DNA from: Urophycis tenuis
Lineage: Eukaryota; Chordata; Actinopteri; Gadiformes; Phycidae
Assembly (NCBI GenBank): GCA_036785325.1
Contig: JAXIVH010000016.1
Coordinates: 1,006,617 to 1,070,616 of the forward strand
Direction of reading: 5' to 3'
DNA length: 64,000 nucleotides
Notes under the pieces: model-generated
Seen by the model: only the letters and a program-made list of their open reading frames with translations
Database searches by the model: none
Told to the model about the DNA's origin: nothing
Translations under genes and position numbers: made by a program
In this document: piece after piece, positions 11,743 to 24,954 of the stretch
Position numbering within the stretch: position 1 is the first letter of the stretch
Layout: each line of letters begins with the position of its first letter

Positions 11743-12892
11743 CTAAGGGAACATGGACACAGGACAATGATTCATGTAAAATAAAGAGAGTGAGCCTACA
11801 GTGTATCGCACGTCCTTGAAAGAGGACAGGACTCTACAGTGAACACTATTGATTGTCCATACAGGATACACCAGCAGTGTGATATTTCAGTCTTCTGCTT
11901 ATTGTGTATATCTGAACGCCACTGCTCAGGGAAAACAAGGTTTGAGCCCATATAGACGTTTATTCTGGGCTTTAACCTAACAGTAACCCAGGGAGAGAAG
12001 TGGAGACCAAAGCGGCAAAATGTTGACCCCTCCTTGACCACGCCAACCCTTTCGAAAACGCCATTTGCTTTGGAATGGTATTGGCCCCTTTACGTGGGCC
12101 ATTAACCCTACAATTGAGCTATTGAGGCACTTGCAATGTGCAAACAAACACAAATACAACCATTTCTATTCTACCGAAAAGCTTTTAACTGTAGGTTTAG
12201 CGCTCACTTTCTGTGAAGTAAAACTCCAATGACATGAGGAAAATCATATCTACTCACATTTCTGGGGGAAAATGGTGGAAAGTAAGTAAAGTAGTAAAGT
12301 AAAGTAAATTGTTGTAGACCCTATGGCAGATCAAATATATAATAATATGATTTATTTAAGGCTCTGTCTGTCCTGTGCACACATGGCTGTATGAATGCCA
12401 CACCCAGGCATGTGCCTCTGTTAAAAAGCTGCAAACTTTTGTCCACTTTAGATTTCGAATTTACATCACTGATGCCCTCATATCTTTGCCCTAGACTACT
12501 TCAATTAATATTTTCCCATTTAGAATAATATCTTAATCGCTTACAGGACAGGCTAGCATATAGGCTATAACATAGGATAATGAAAATGATCTCCGTTTTC
12601 ACCCCGGCCCTGAAAATGAACAGTAGGTTACTTTTGGAATCTTCGGATATTAATTGCTAATCCTACCGACTTCAGGATTAACATTTATTTATATTAAAAA
12701 ACAAAATATCGACCGGATACATCTTTAAATATCGGTAAAACAACTATTAGTTTTAAATGTTGATTAGGAAATTCGCCCATGACACGTCGGCAACAGCAGC
12801 TGCCTTCAGTATCAACCATTTACAATGAATTCACTGAAATAATTTGCAAAACAACAACCACCACAGCAGCAAGACATCTTACCTCGTACATA

Positions 12893-13050
12893 TAACAGTG
12901 AATTGTGCTGTCGTCTGCAGTAAGTACAGGGGTGCTGGTCTCTCCGTCTCCACTCACCCACTCCTCCGCCCACCTCTCGCTGCACAGCAGTCCTGCAGTC
13001 AGCTGTGACGCAAGCAGCCCGCTGCAGACCTCAGAGCAGTGCGCCTGCCA
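12893..13050 (-). promoter_or_regulatory. anxa6: candidate anxa6 non-coding exon 1 and promoter
   Basis: A strong donor (ACGAG|gtaagat) on the minus strand places an exon end at 12893. The 150 bases upstream are GC-richer than their surroundings and rich in CTCC/CCGCC-type boxes. The 5' boundary at 13050 is a guess. The next element to the right belongs to the divergently transcribed slc7a2 gene 5 kb away. Confidence 0.4.
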
Positions 13051-14344
13051 AAAACCGAGGATGATGGCTAATACTTTTTTTTTTTTTTAAACTTGAAAAG
13101 CATTTCATTCATGGAAATAACAGTCGAAAAGTGAGCGTTGCGCATGTGCTGTACAGTTTAGTCTGACGTGATTGTTTTCTGGCTCGTCTAGTTTCAGGGA
13201 TTTTGTTTCAGCACACTTCTACTGACCCTAAAACACCAACAGCCCCTCCGGAGCAATGACCACGATGTCAGTTTTTTAACGCGGCGACGTGATGCAATTA
13301 TGCACTGTTTGCCCCTCTTACCGCTGGATTATAAACCGGATTCTGCTAGTCTATAATAATATATACCTTATACTATAAATTATTGCGACAGAATTTTTTA
13401 TTTTTTATTTTGACCTAGCCTATAATATATATGACATAACATGGTGGTCTACAACATGTTCACATGTTGAGAGAGAGTGGACTAGGACACCAGAGAGGAA
13501 CATACTAGTTGGCGAGAGTCTATTTCTGTCCCCCCGACTTCTGTGTTCCATTAAGAGCGTGAGGAATGTAAGACCACCGTTACAGCGGTGTGGGGTAGAC
13601 GGCAAAAACCAACAGACAGCTCTACAGGCAAACACGCAAGAAGGAAATACCCGCGCTATACTGAGTACATGGCATATTGAGGGTACAACAACGGCTCACA
13701 TGACGTGATAATGTAAGCTTGACGTGTTGAGAGAACACGGCAGAAGCGCGGCTTTTGCCAGCCCTCCGGTAGCAGCGAAGCAGTAAGCACCACATATGGA
13801 AGTAGAGATGCTCACCTCCTCGACCCCCAGCGTTTCCAGCACAGCGACACCACGGTGTGGCTCGCTGCAACTTGTAAAAGCCATTTTTACATTGGGGGGG
13901 TGTTGTTCATCTGTACTATGCTGACCTTGTGTGGTCTGAAATTGAACTGCAGTGCACCTCGTGGAATGGGAGTAATCTCAGCAATACTGTATCTTATTGC
14001 CACGGTGTTGATAGTTGAGAAGAAAGATGTCCATGTTGTGTTGGGCTATATCAGTTATATAACTGCAACAAATGCAATCAGCTTGTGACGGCTGAGAACA
14101 AAACGTTTCTGTGACGCTCCATCAAAGGCCTACACACACGTGACATGATGTTGTTTGTGTGAAAAAGGAAAAGCAGTGAACTTACAGTGACCTTAAAATG
14201 AAAATATCAGCCTGAAAATAATAATGTTCAGTTCAGATGAATTTAATTTAAATGTAGATTAAAAGTATTAATGTAATATTTAAATCCCAGCTAAAGTTAA
14301 ACACCAACACAACACAGTCAACAAAGTGCATTGTAACACCCCCA

Positions 14345-15014
14345 GACTACACTTTATCCTTTGAGACCCACATCACTGATGTTACTCGGTCTGTGTACTT
14401 CCATATATGCAACATTAATCGTCTTCGTCCATCACTTACACCAACCTCCACTGCTATCCTTGTAAACACCCTGATTACATCCCGACTGGACTACTGTAAC
14501 TCTATCCTCTTTGGTCTTCCTTGGAAATCTTTCCATAAACTCCAACTGGTCCGGAACGCAGCTGCCTGTATCATCACCAGAACTCCATCTATTGAACACA
14601 TCACTCCTGCCCTGCAGCAACTCCACTGGCTCCCAATCAAATTACGCATTGATTTTAGAATTCTACTCCTTACTTTCAAGATCCTTTCCTTTCCTTACTT
14701 TTCACCGCCTGGCACCAGTGTATATCCCTGAACTCATCCACATCCACACACCTTCACACCCTCTCTGATCTTCTTCTGCCATCCAGCTCTCAGCTCCATC
14801 TGCCAACCTATCCACCATGGGGTCAAGAGCTTTTAGCCGATCTGCCTATGGAACTCTCCCACCAGACATTCGACATTCGCACTTCTGACCCCACCTTTAA
14901 ATCACGCCTAAAAACACACTTTTTTTTTTTTTTACTGTTCAATGTACTGTTGTTGTCTATAAATGTCTTGTAAGGTGTCCTTGAGTGCTTTGAAAGGCGC
15001 CTTTAAATAAAATA
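14345..15014 (+). mobile_element. LINE fragment: C-terminal reverse transcriptase, CR1/L2-like
   Basis: One frame reads THITDVTRSVYFHICNINR, then segments typical of the end of a non-LTR reverse transcriptase (LITSRLDYCNSILFGLP; TRTPSIEHITPALQQLHWLP). The frame then breaks around 14700. The 3' end has GAAAGGCGCCTTTAAATAAAAT followed by a (TTA)n tail. It is 5'-truncated and inactive. Confidence 0.88.

Positions 15015-15082
<68 letters not shown>
15015..15082. repeat. (TTA)n tail of LINE
   Basis: About 22 ATT triplets immediately following the LINE 3' end. Confidence 0.95.
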
Positions 15083-15083
<1 letters not shown>

Positions 15084-15916
15084 TAAAAAAATGTTGTTAC
15101 TCAGCAAATGTGCAGTTACGGTCAAACAAATCACAAAAGCATTTTTTCCATTGTAAACAAGATTTTCTATTCACTATTCTCACGTTCTGCACCCTGTCAG
15201 CAATAATGAGCACACTATCGTCCAAACCAGTCCAGGCCAAGAATGGCTACTTTGTTACTAATTCTGTTTGAGTGGGTGGGCCACACAGGGCAGCCTTGTA
15301 TATATCGCTGTCAAATTCATATTTTCACCATCACAATATACGGAGCGGATATTTTTCAACACTTGCTTCTGACGCCACAGCTCGGTAAGATGAATACTAT
15401 TGACATTCATATTTACATTGCAGTGTACGAAATAACTTTGCATGGAATGTCGAGCTCTGGCCGAGCGCTATTCCTTGGGTTTACTCTGGCTGTTTGTTGT
15501 TGTTTTGTTGCTGTTGTTTGTTTTGCTGATTGTTGTCTTGAATTATGTATTAGTCAGAGTATTATTTTTGCATTTGTCTGAAAGGGACACACTACCCCAA
15601 CTAGATGCATTAGTTTACCATCACTCACCCCTCATATGACTTGAATGCAGATGTCCACTTACATAGCCAATAGTTAACTTAATTAAAGCATTCAGGATAA
15701 ATCACATGACGATGATAGGTGATATATCACAGCAGAATATGTTACATGCCTGAAAAAATACTCTATTAACTGTAAATGTTTGCGATGGATGGATCCCTGT
15801 CATACCTCATTGTAGATGATCAGAAATAGCAAAGTCATTACGAAGGCTGGGTAATAATTAACTAATAATAATTGAGTGTGTGCTTGTGACAGTGATGGTG
15901 CAGCAGGAGCTGGCGG

Positions 15917-15946
15917 AGGGAGGGAGGGAGGGGGGGGGGGGGGGGG
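15917..15946. repeat. GGA/poly-G tract
   Basis: GGGA repeats running into about 18 consecutive G. Confidence 0.9.
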
Positions 15947-16301
15947 AACATGTGCAGCCACGTTTCTGACTACATGATCATTACCCGACCTTTATTGAGG
16001 AGCTTATCCTTCTATTTATACACTTTTCTTTACTCAAAAGGCAATAAACCCGTGCGGCACGTGCACTCCATTCACAGCGTGAGACACTCCCTTCATTCCC
16101 CCCCAGGAAGGGGGCCGTGTCTCTCCGCCTGTGGGATCCGTCCCAGAGATAAGTTAACGTGAGAGACATAAGTCTGGTCAAAGGTGCCCAGTCCCTGTTC
16201 TCTGAGCGCAGGCGGGCTGCCTCCTGCGGGCCGGGCCCTGCTATGGGGAATACCAGGAGGGATTAGGTAAGCTCAGATCTCTCGATGGGAAGTTGAGAGG
16301 C

Positions 16302-16351
16302 GGTGTGTGTATTTGTGTGTGTGTGTGTGTGTGTGTGGGGGGGGGGGGGGG
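16302..16351. repeat. (GT)n followed by poly-G
   Basis: GT array passing directly into about 15 G. Confidence 0.9.
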
Positions 16352-17910
16352 TCATATAGGAGGAGTATACGTGCATGTGATTGGGTGCAGGGTGCATGCC
16401 ATGAAAGCAGCTTTGTCCTCCTGGTTTCATTAACTCGTAAGGGGTCTGGTCATTGGCCACCTAATGGTCCCGGTGCAGCGGGTATGGGTGGGGGAGGGGG
16501 GGGAGGGGTGAGGGGTGAGGGGTTTGCAGGGAAGCGCCGCACAGCGAGGCCATTACATAACAGTTCTCGACAGCTGTGATGACTGCTTCGAGCAACAGTT
16601 ATTTGGGGGAAAATAGAAACTGCACATCCTCATTACCATTGCATCAAATCATTCGTATTAATTATTTCTCTTTATTTGTTATTTATATTTTTGTATCTAA
16701 ATCTCCTTCTAATGCCTAATGCCCCCTTCCTTCCTAATTCCTTCAGAGAGGGAAACTTCCAAAGTCACATCAGTGTACGTGTGCCTTTATATGTTTGCCC
16801 TTCGGTTAATCTCCCACAATATAATCACAGACGGATAACAAGAGCCACGGCTTACACATGTTATTAATAATGACATATCTTGAGTCTGTCTGACATCGCC
16901 ACTGTAAAGTAGGCAGCACAAAATACATTACTAAAAGGTAAAGCTTTTAGGGGGATGAAATGGGAGAGGGCAGGGACTATATCTCCAAGGGTGACAGAAT
17001 GCTTTGCGTGGCCGGGCCTTTCAGTGGCAAGACCTCAGCTGACGATGCCGGTATCTGACTCTTTCTTTCTGACCACGCTCTCTTCCACGGGAATACGTTT
17101 GACATGAGGTCTTTGACACCAAGTAGCTCAGCGAAGAGGTCCGCCTCCCTGAGATAAAAGATGCCTTGGCCCATGTGAGCCGGGCCCACCGTCGCTGATG
17201 CATGTGCTGTGTTCTGGAAGCTAGAGAAAGGTACTGTTTGTTTCAGGGGCAATAATTAGCCATGTTGGACTGTGAGGGACGGGGCACGCACAGAGCAGGG
17301 CGTTTCAGCCGGATCACAGGCGTCCTCCAGAATGACACGCATCAGCACTACTGTATCAGGCGGGTGATAAAAAGGGCATATAAAAGAATAATGAGAATTA
17401 GCCGAATAACATACGCAATCATATGTCGCTCCCAAGTGCACCGTCGTAGCAGCGGGTGAGCCAGAAAAGGTGAGACAGCTCAGTTTTCATTCATATTTCT
17501 GCGTCCCCCCCGTCGAATCTTCTGTGTCTTCTGATTGTGTTTGAAACCCCCGACGGAGTGAGGGGGTTGGGATCAAGTGAAACACTCAAGGTTATCAGTT
17601 TCGATGTTAGAAATGTGAGACTGCAGAACAAAACAACTGATACAAGGGACCATAAAGACATCCCCCGGGGTCTGTGTGTGGTTTTATCTTGTAGTCGCTA
17701 ATGTTGTGTAAAACTTGTTGTTGTTATCGTTTTTTTGGATGTGTAGTTCCTAATGAATGCATGAGTAAATTAAAAAATGTATTCATGTAAGGTCATAGAT
17801 TATATTTACATTACGCTGAAGAAATGAAACTGAATTGAACAAAAATCGCAGAAGCAGCATATTTTATGCTCGGGCCATACCTGACAATTATTCACTCAGG
17901 TTCCTCGAAT

Positions 17911-17948
17911 CTCCTCCTCCTCCTCCTCCTCCTCCTCCTCCTCCTCCC
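17911..17948. repeat. (CTC)n tract at slc7a2 acceptor
   Basis: About 12 CTC triplets forming the polypyrimidine tract before the acceptor ctttcag at 17962. Confidence 0.9.
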
Positions 17949-17962
17949 CGCTCACTCTTTCA

Positions 17963-18035
17963 GACCAACACTGCCCGCCCGCCTCTAGCTCCATTTGAAC
18001 CCCGGCTCCTGGAACCCGGACCCCAGAGAAGAAGC
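17963..18035 (+). other. slc7a2: slc7a2 5'UTR in first coding exon
   Basis: A strong acceptor (ccgctcactctttcag) ends at 17962. The following 73 bases are untranslated and lead to the ATG at 18036. This implies at least one upstream non-coding exon. Confidence 0.6.
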
Positions 18036-21000
18036 ATGTCTTGCAACGGGATCAAGTCCTTCATAGTCAGCCTGTCTCGGCGGAAGCCGCTGGAGCCCGA
18101 GGGAGAGGAGTCCACGTTTGTGCGATGCCTGACCACCATGGACCTGGTGGCCCTGGGGGTGGGCAGCACCCTGGGCGCCGGCGTCTACGTCCTGTCCGGC
18201 GAGGTGGCGAGATCCACGGCGGGGCCCAGCATCATCATCTCCTTCTTCATCGCCGCCGTGGCGTCCATATTCGCCGGACTGTGCTACGCCGAGTTTGGAT
18301 CCAGGGTTCCCAAAACGGGCTCAGCCTACCTGTACAGCTATGTTACCATCGGGGAACTCCTGGCCTTTATCACTGGATGGAATCTGCTGCTCTCCTACGT
18401 CATAGGCAAGCATTATGTATTGTATTGTGTATTTGACCTCAAAGGGAGGGAAGTATGGCAAAGCAGGCATCGACATGAGATTGATATGATTTTTGTCGGC
18501 TGTTGTTGCTGTTATTATTTGTGGTGATAATTATTTAGCATGCCTATAGTTAACTGTAGTTGCGATGTTTACCTCATGTGTGAGATTTTTATTTTATACG
18601 TGGCTTCGACTCTGGGAATAGAAAAGTATTATTGTCTATGAAATCCATGAGATCTTCAAACTACGAGCAATTGTTGATCCTATGATAAATATTTGAAAGA
18701 AAGCTGCATCCATCAATGATCAACCGTTGACACCAGACTGATACATCCAGTCCCCTTTCACCTGCTGTAAAGTAACATGTCCGAAGATGAGCCGCGTCCG
18801 AGGGAAAACGCAAAGTGACCAAAACAAAGTGTTTGTTATGCAATATGCTGTATTGCATTTGAGGCCCGGTGCAATGCTTTAAAATGACAAAAGCCATAAA
18901 GTCTTGCCCCAGGGATAAAACCCTTACCAGCAATCTGTTTTGCTGTTTATGGCTGCTCTCTCAATGGTGACTCAGGCTGATGTTTTTATGGCATCCTGTC
19001 CATTCTATCTCCCCAGGGACATCAAGTGTGGCTCGTGCGTGGAGTGGCACTTTTGATGAACTCATAGGCGGCGTCATGGCTGAATTTTTTGGAAAACACA
19101 CTGCCATGGACTTGCCGGGCCTGGCCCCCTACCCAGACTTCTTTGCTGCTGGTCTTATTTTGCTATTGGCAGGTACGGGCACAGTATCACCCCACCACAC
19201 ACCAACAAGTACATTGTATTTGTGTAGCCCTCCATGCAGCTGCGGTCTCTATAAGAGGCTTCGCTGGACAACGTCCGATGACACCCCGTAACCACAGGCC
19301 CATAAGAAAAAGAAAACCTTTACGCGGCGAGAAAAGGGAACCTTGACGAGGAACATAGCAGAGAGATCCCTCATTTCCAACACCGTGGCAGAATGAGTAA
19401 CCAGTAAAATGAATTAAGAAAGAGACTCTGAGAGCACTCCCCCTGTGTTCTCCCCATGAAGGCCTTCTGGCGTTTGGAGTGAAGGAGTCCACAATGGTAA
19501 ACAAGGTGTTCACGGCCATCAACATCGTGGTGCTGCTGTTCGTGGTGATCTCCGGCTGCATTAAGGGAGACATCGCCAACTGGTACATCACGACCGAAAC
19601 CCTGCTGAACTCAACGTAAGTATCCCCCTTAACGTCCACATCCTTCATGATAACAGCAATGCTAGTCGTACAGCCATACATGTGATGAGATGTTTCGTAC
19701 CTTAAGTGGCCTGGGTGTGATGGATAACCTGATGGCGCCCTTCACTCTTGCACAGAAACCAAACCTCCATGGCCAACGTTACCAGTGAATTCGGAGTGGG
19801 GGGCTTCTTCCCTTACGGTTTTGAAGGAACCCTGGCCGGAGCTGCCACCTGTTTTTACGCCTTCGTTGGATTTGATTGTATCGCGACCACAAGTATGAGA
19901 ACATCTTTAACGGTGCATATGGCAATGTCCAATGACTGTTTTGTAGTACATTATTAACTTAGCGGTAAATGATAGACTTTCCTTGCCACGCTGAGACAAC
20001 AAAATGTGCGCGACCCTTCATTTTTATGAAGTGTTTTTATCGTTATAGTTCACTGCACAAATGTGCAGTGAGCTACAATGAGAGTAAAACCATTAACACA
20101 AATGTTTCTTATTAACTATACAAAATTATGTTTTGCTGAAAGCCACACAGTCAAAAGTTGATGCAACTCATCAACATATAACAAAGGTGAATATCAGTGT
20201 TATTAAGAACATAGAAGAACAAGTTATAAAGAACAATTTGTAGGCTTCAGAAGGGTTTAGATGGCTATCACAATCAAACCAACAGTACAGTTGCTTCGGG
20301 CGACCACAGGGAGCGCCAACGAGCCAAGTAACAGCGACTGTCTGGTGTCCCGCTTTAAGTAGCGAGTGATGAAATGATCTCCGGGGGGCAAAAACCGACT
20401 AAAACCCGCCTCACAACCCTCCCATGAAAGGACATCTGCGCATCCTTGTGTCCTCGCAGGCGAGGAGGTGAAGAACCCTCAGAAGTCCATTCCCATCGGC
20501 ATCGTGGCCTCGCTGCTCATCTGCTTCCTGGCCTACTTCGCCGTGTCGGCGTCGCTCACCCTCATGATGCCCTACTACCTGCTCAGCCTGCAGAGCCCGC
20601 TGCCGGTGGCGTTCACACACATCGGCTGGGATCCGGCCAAATACGTGGTGGCGGTAGGCTCCCTCTGTGCCCTGTCCACCAGGTGAGAAGACTCTGGGAT
20701 GCTGTTTCACTTTTATTTTAGTTTTTTTTTTTTACTTTGTGGAAGATGAGGCACGGTTCCTTGCATTGGAAAAGGCAACTTTTCGTTTCAAGTTATTATC
20801 ATGTTTTTTTATGGTTAAGATGTTAAGCTGACAACTATGGACATACTTGTATTAAGAGGGCGGTTGCATCTGGAACAGAATATCTGTGTGTCCCTTTCCC
20901 CCGGCCCACCCCAGCCAAGGCGCTGTTTGTTTTAACCCGGATCTCTGTATGTCCCTCTCCTCAGTCTGCTGGGGTCCATGTTCCCCATGCCCCGCGTGCT

Positions 21001-22276
21001 CTTCGCCATGGCCCGGGATGGCCTGCTCTTCAAACCCCTGAGCAAGGTCAGCGCCAGGGGCAGTCCAGTTGTGGCCACGCTGTCTTCTGGAGTTGTGGCA
21101 GGTACCACCTTCGGTGACTTCAAAGATGGCTGCTTCAAAGCTGGAGTGTCCGCCTCTTCTGTGAGTGTAACTTTGCTGTTGCCCTCGTATTCCGTTCAGC
21201 CTTCATGGCGATGCTGTTTGACCTGAAGGCCCTTGTGGACATGATGTCCATCGGAACCCTGTTTGCATACACACTCGTGGCCATATGCATTCTCATACTC
21301 AGGTATGCCCGACTCTGCACCCATCGTACAGTACGGCTTTGAATTTGAATTGCATCTAAGTGTGTCTTCTCGCCATTTCAAACCATGAAGATACCAAGAA
21401 GGCGACTCCCCTGACCCGGAATCAGAGACGAATACCGTATGTGGATGCATCAAGACTCCCTCCTCCGCCAACGCCAAAACCTCAAACAGAGTCACCAGCT
21501 TGACGGTTTTCTCCAGTAAGTCTGACAGGGGTGACTCCCCTTGCTTTTCCTCACTTCCCGGGGGTTCGTTTGCACACTCATCCCTTTGGGATCCTCTTCT
21601 TCTCCCTCCAGTTGCGTGCGTGATCGGGATCTGCGTGATCCTGGCCCAAGCCATGGACGCTCTGGCACAGCAGCACGTGTGGAGTCTGGTGTGTGTCTCC
21701 GTTCTGGTCGCCGTGCTGTTGCTCGCCACCTGGGCCATCTGGATCCACCCGCAGAACCCCACCAAGGCCACGTTCATGGTGAGGGATTGCTTCTGCTGAC
21801 GGACACACAAGCGTGGGGACTGGGGGGCGCGAGGCCGCGGTCCCCGGGCGGGCCGGGCAGGGACTTGACAATCCATTCACCGGCGCCTCCCCATGTTCCT
21901 TTAGGTGCCGTTTCTGCCGGTCCTGCCTGTTTTGAGTGTGTTCATCAACGTCTACCTGATGGTGCAGCTTGGGGGAGACACCTGGGTCCGATATGCCATC
22001 TGGATGTTAGTGGGTAAGGGTCATTTAGTTTAGTGCACTACGCTCAGAGCGAAAGAATGGAGAGAACGTTTGGGACTAGGAGGTTCTGACCATCTCCTGT
22101 CTGTCTTTTTTTTTGTTTCTCTCTCTCTCTCTCTCTCTCTCTTAGGTTTTGTCATCTATTTCGGCTATGGGGTCCGAAACAGCGTTCAGAAGCAACGTCT
22201 TCAGTCCAACACGAATGTCTCCACCATAAGCGGAAAAACAGACATCAAAGACATCATCAGGGAAGACAAGTTCTGA
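18036..22276 (+). CDS. slc7a2: cationic amino acid transporter 2-like (11 coding exons)
   Basis: Plasma-membrane transporter of arginine, lysine and ornithine (SLC7 CAT subfamily, APC superfamily, 14 membrane segments). Exons: 18036-18405, 19017-19172, 19462-19615, 19756-19892, 20460-20682, 20965-21101, 21200-21302, 21391-21515, 21612-21778, 21905-22013, 22146-22276. Phases agree, giving 603 codons, close to the family size (about 620-660). Seen: the first helix MDLVALGVGSTLGAGVY (~35-51), YAEFGSRVPKTGSAYLYSY (~84-102), and E107, which aligns with the glutamate essential in mouse CAT-1. Exon 6 (LFAMARDGLLF...SPVVATLSSG) resembles the CAT-2A rather than the CAT-2B alternative exon. The motif usually TTGEE is TTSEE here, created across the 19892/20460 junction. 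The first coding intron uses a GC donor. Symbol choice rests on the 2A-type exon and the pdgfrl neighbour; slc7a1/3 paralogues are less likely. Confidence 0.88.
22117..22142. repeat. (CT)n at slc7a2 last acceptor
   Basis: CT array serving as the polypyrimidine tract of the acceptor cttag ending at 22145. Confidence 0.9.
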
Positions 22277-22895
22277 GCCAAGAGTTTGTTAGTTGTTATG
22301 TGTCTACTGCTAAGGCTGTTTTCAGCCAGTAGGATTGCTGTACTGTATTCTGAGACCACTGACTTATGGCCTCATCCACTGTACTGTGACTGTACTGCAA
22401 GGTAATATAGTTTGTGACTGTACATACTGTATATATGTTAATGTGGCCTTCCTGTGGTATAGGCAAAAGCCATCACACTAAAACATTTGACCTGTGTAAA
22501 ATAAGTTGTAAATTGAAGAAATTTCTTACATACATATATATAAATGTGCAGTATAGAATATGGATTAAGTGTGTTTTTGTAAAGGATCATTTAAATAATA
22601 TAATAAATGTTACTTTCTTTAAAAACTTTTTTCAAGATCTAATTCAGAGCACAATTCAAAAAGATGTATCTTTTATATGTTTACATAGATAGAAATACCC
22701 TCATTTAGATATATAATGTAAATATGGACTAGTTTTGTAGAATCAATATTTTAAGTAATCAATATTTAAAACTGCATGTATATATTTCTGTAGATATCAA
22801 CATGTACATAATCAATTAATCACTAATTGTAAAACTTGAGAAAGTTTTGTTCTAAAGGACAACTGCCTTTTCCTTCATTAAAACATGTTTCTATG
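22277..22895 (+). other. slc7a2: slc7a2 3'UTR (approximate)
   Basis: AT-rich sequence after the TGA. Candidate poly(A) signals are AATAAA at 22602 and ATTAAA near 22876. The latter is followed by a GT-rich stretch (TGTCTTTGTGAGCC...) suitable as a downstream element. Confidence 0.55.
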
Positions 22896-23953
22896 TCAGT
22901 AATGTCTTTGTGAGCCTTTGTGAGTGATAATCTATGTTTAAGACACAGGATACTGCTCAGCGCTAACAATAGACCCATTCACACAAGCTTTCAAGGTCAT
23001 GGCCATAATCTTTGCTTCAATCAAGAAGAATTATGAGCAAAATGATCACCAGCAACATGCACCAGGCCTTTACCTGATCAACATTGTTCATTCTTGTTGA
23101 ATGTTGAATCCGATAAGACATGAAGATGTTATCAGTTTTTGTGACGTTATCTATCCACCCATCTACATGTGCGCTAATGTACTTTTTAGAACAACCTTTT
23201 TAATACTTTTATGATGCACTTTATGGTCACAGTTTCACATAGGACCCTACCTTGTGAAATATTTTTTATTGTCAGCAGGAACTTTGGGGGAAACCTTGAG
23301 GTTTTGTGTTAATGATTTTCATGTTACCTGTAGTGTAATGCACACACCATGGGTTAAATTCCACAATACACAATGCCTATAGGTTATACGGTAATCGATA
23401 CAAAGGCAACGTCAACCGAAACCACGTTTACATAGAACGCACACCTTTTGCTCCATCGAAGGGCCTCGGCTCATTCCAAAAAACTGTGGCAATCGTGTTT
23501 ATTTACTGGAAGAGCAGAAGGCTACTTTAAAAGCTCTTATGGGTCAGATGTAAACTGTTGAGAGTGCCTGCTATCTGGAGCCTCACTGCTAGCTCACTTC
23601 CAGTGCAGCAGCTAAGCAAACAGGTCCCACCATTCCAGACGGTGGGGCCGCTGCTACCGAGCCCTCATTGGTCCAGAGCGGCTTGAAAGGCTCCATTGAG
23701 CCCATCTGGAGGAATTTGGGGTACTAACGCCACATCCAGGAGGAGGAATTTGTGTAATTCCGTCAAACAGCTGACCGCTCACTTTGCTAGCCCTCCTGCT
23801 TTCCCTCCGTTTCGTTCTCACTTGATCCCTGCATTCCCTCCTGCCCTCGTCTCTTGGCTCCGGCTCTGTGCCCCCTCTGATAAACTGTGTTGAACCAAGT
23901 GAACTTGATAAACCGTAGGCTGCTCTGTTATTAATAATAATAAGCCATTGGTC
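22896..23953. other. slc7a2-pdgfrl spacer
   Basis: About 1 kb with no coding exon or identified repeat. It must include the pdgfrl promoter and 5'UTR; no TATA box or clear GC box was recognised. Confidence 0.4.
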
Positions 23954-24266
23954 ATGCTTATGCCGATATGGAGGCTAGCGTTGTGCACTCTCTGGATTTG
24001 CGCTCTGATCCTGGAGTTTGGTAAGTACAATTGCTGCCTTCCAGCATGATGCAGGCAACATGCATTCCTGTAATTACAGGACAGCAGGAGATCATATGTT
24101 AAATTTAGGCTTGTGTCTAAGCCTGGCAGGGAACTTTGATAGAAGGTTTTACTTGAACAATTTCCAATAGATTGGCATGATTCTAGTATAGTATATTTCC
24201 ATACTTCTATAATAACATTAACTCTTTTGGAAGGTGTCCAGGTTCCAGCCGCTGTATTCCCTCCCA

Positions 24267-24300
<34 letters not shown>

Positions 24301-24923
24301 ACTTGGTGAATAATCAAATGAAACAAAAGACAAATTCAGGATGATTCTCAGGGGAAAATTAAGCTTCCTGTGGCTGCATTTGGCGTAGGTGCATGGTCAA
24401 CAGTGACGCATTTTTATCCGCACTCGTTACCGTATAGGTCATTGCCAAAGAGATGCCAAAGACCTGAGGAGGACCTCTGGGACGAAGTCCAACACCACTA
24501 AACCGAAGCTCGGGAAGGAGACACGAAAAAGCCAGAGAGCCGTCGGGGCTAAAGCTAGCGTCAAAGCCACGCCCCGGACACAGTCCTTGCTGACCCAGGT
24601 ATGGATTTCACCTGTATCCTACAGCAGTGGATAGAGTGCTGTATACAGGGATACAGCACTGTATACTCAATGCACTGTTTAGACAACAGCAATATTTCAT
24701 TGATTTATTTGACCTTGGGTTACCCCGATTAAATTGATTTTGTATCCATCATAATGCTGGATATTCCTCTTTATTTTTATTTCATTTTAACGTGGTGTGG
24801 AGTGTTTTGTGGTTGATGGCTGGTTTAAGCAGCCTCACATGGCCAGACCGGGTGGAATCTGGGGCTGGGTGAGGCTGCACACCCCTCGTGTTATCAATGT
24901 GCACAGGGTGAACCAGCCATCAC

Positions 24924-24954
<31 letters not shown>

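Larger units (their letters stand above)
13051..17962. other. anxa6-slc7a2 head-to-head spacer
   Basis: No supported coding gene. Contents: a LINE fragment at 14345-15014 with a TTA tail, a G-run at 15917-15946, a GT/G tract at 16302-16351, and a CTC tract abutting the slc7a2 5'UTR acceptor at 17962. It must contain the slc7a2 promoter and a non-coding first exon, neither of which I could place. Confidence 0.6.

Noticed and set aside
13855..14088. 77-codon frame with hydrophobic segments
   Set aside because: Short, no conserved motif, no regulatory or splice context.
15243..15581. 112-codon hydrophobic frame
   Set aside because: AT/GT-rich low-complexity sequence, no splice partners, no recognisable family.
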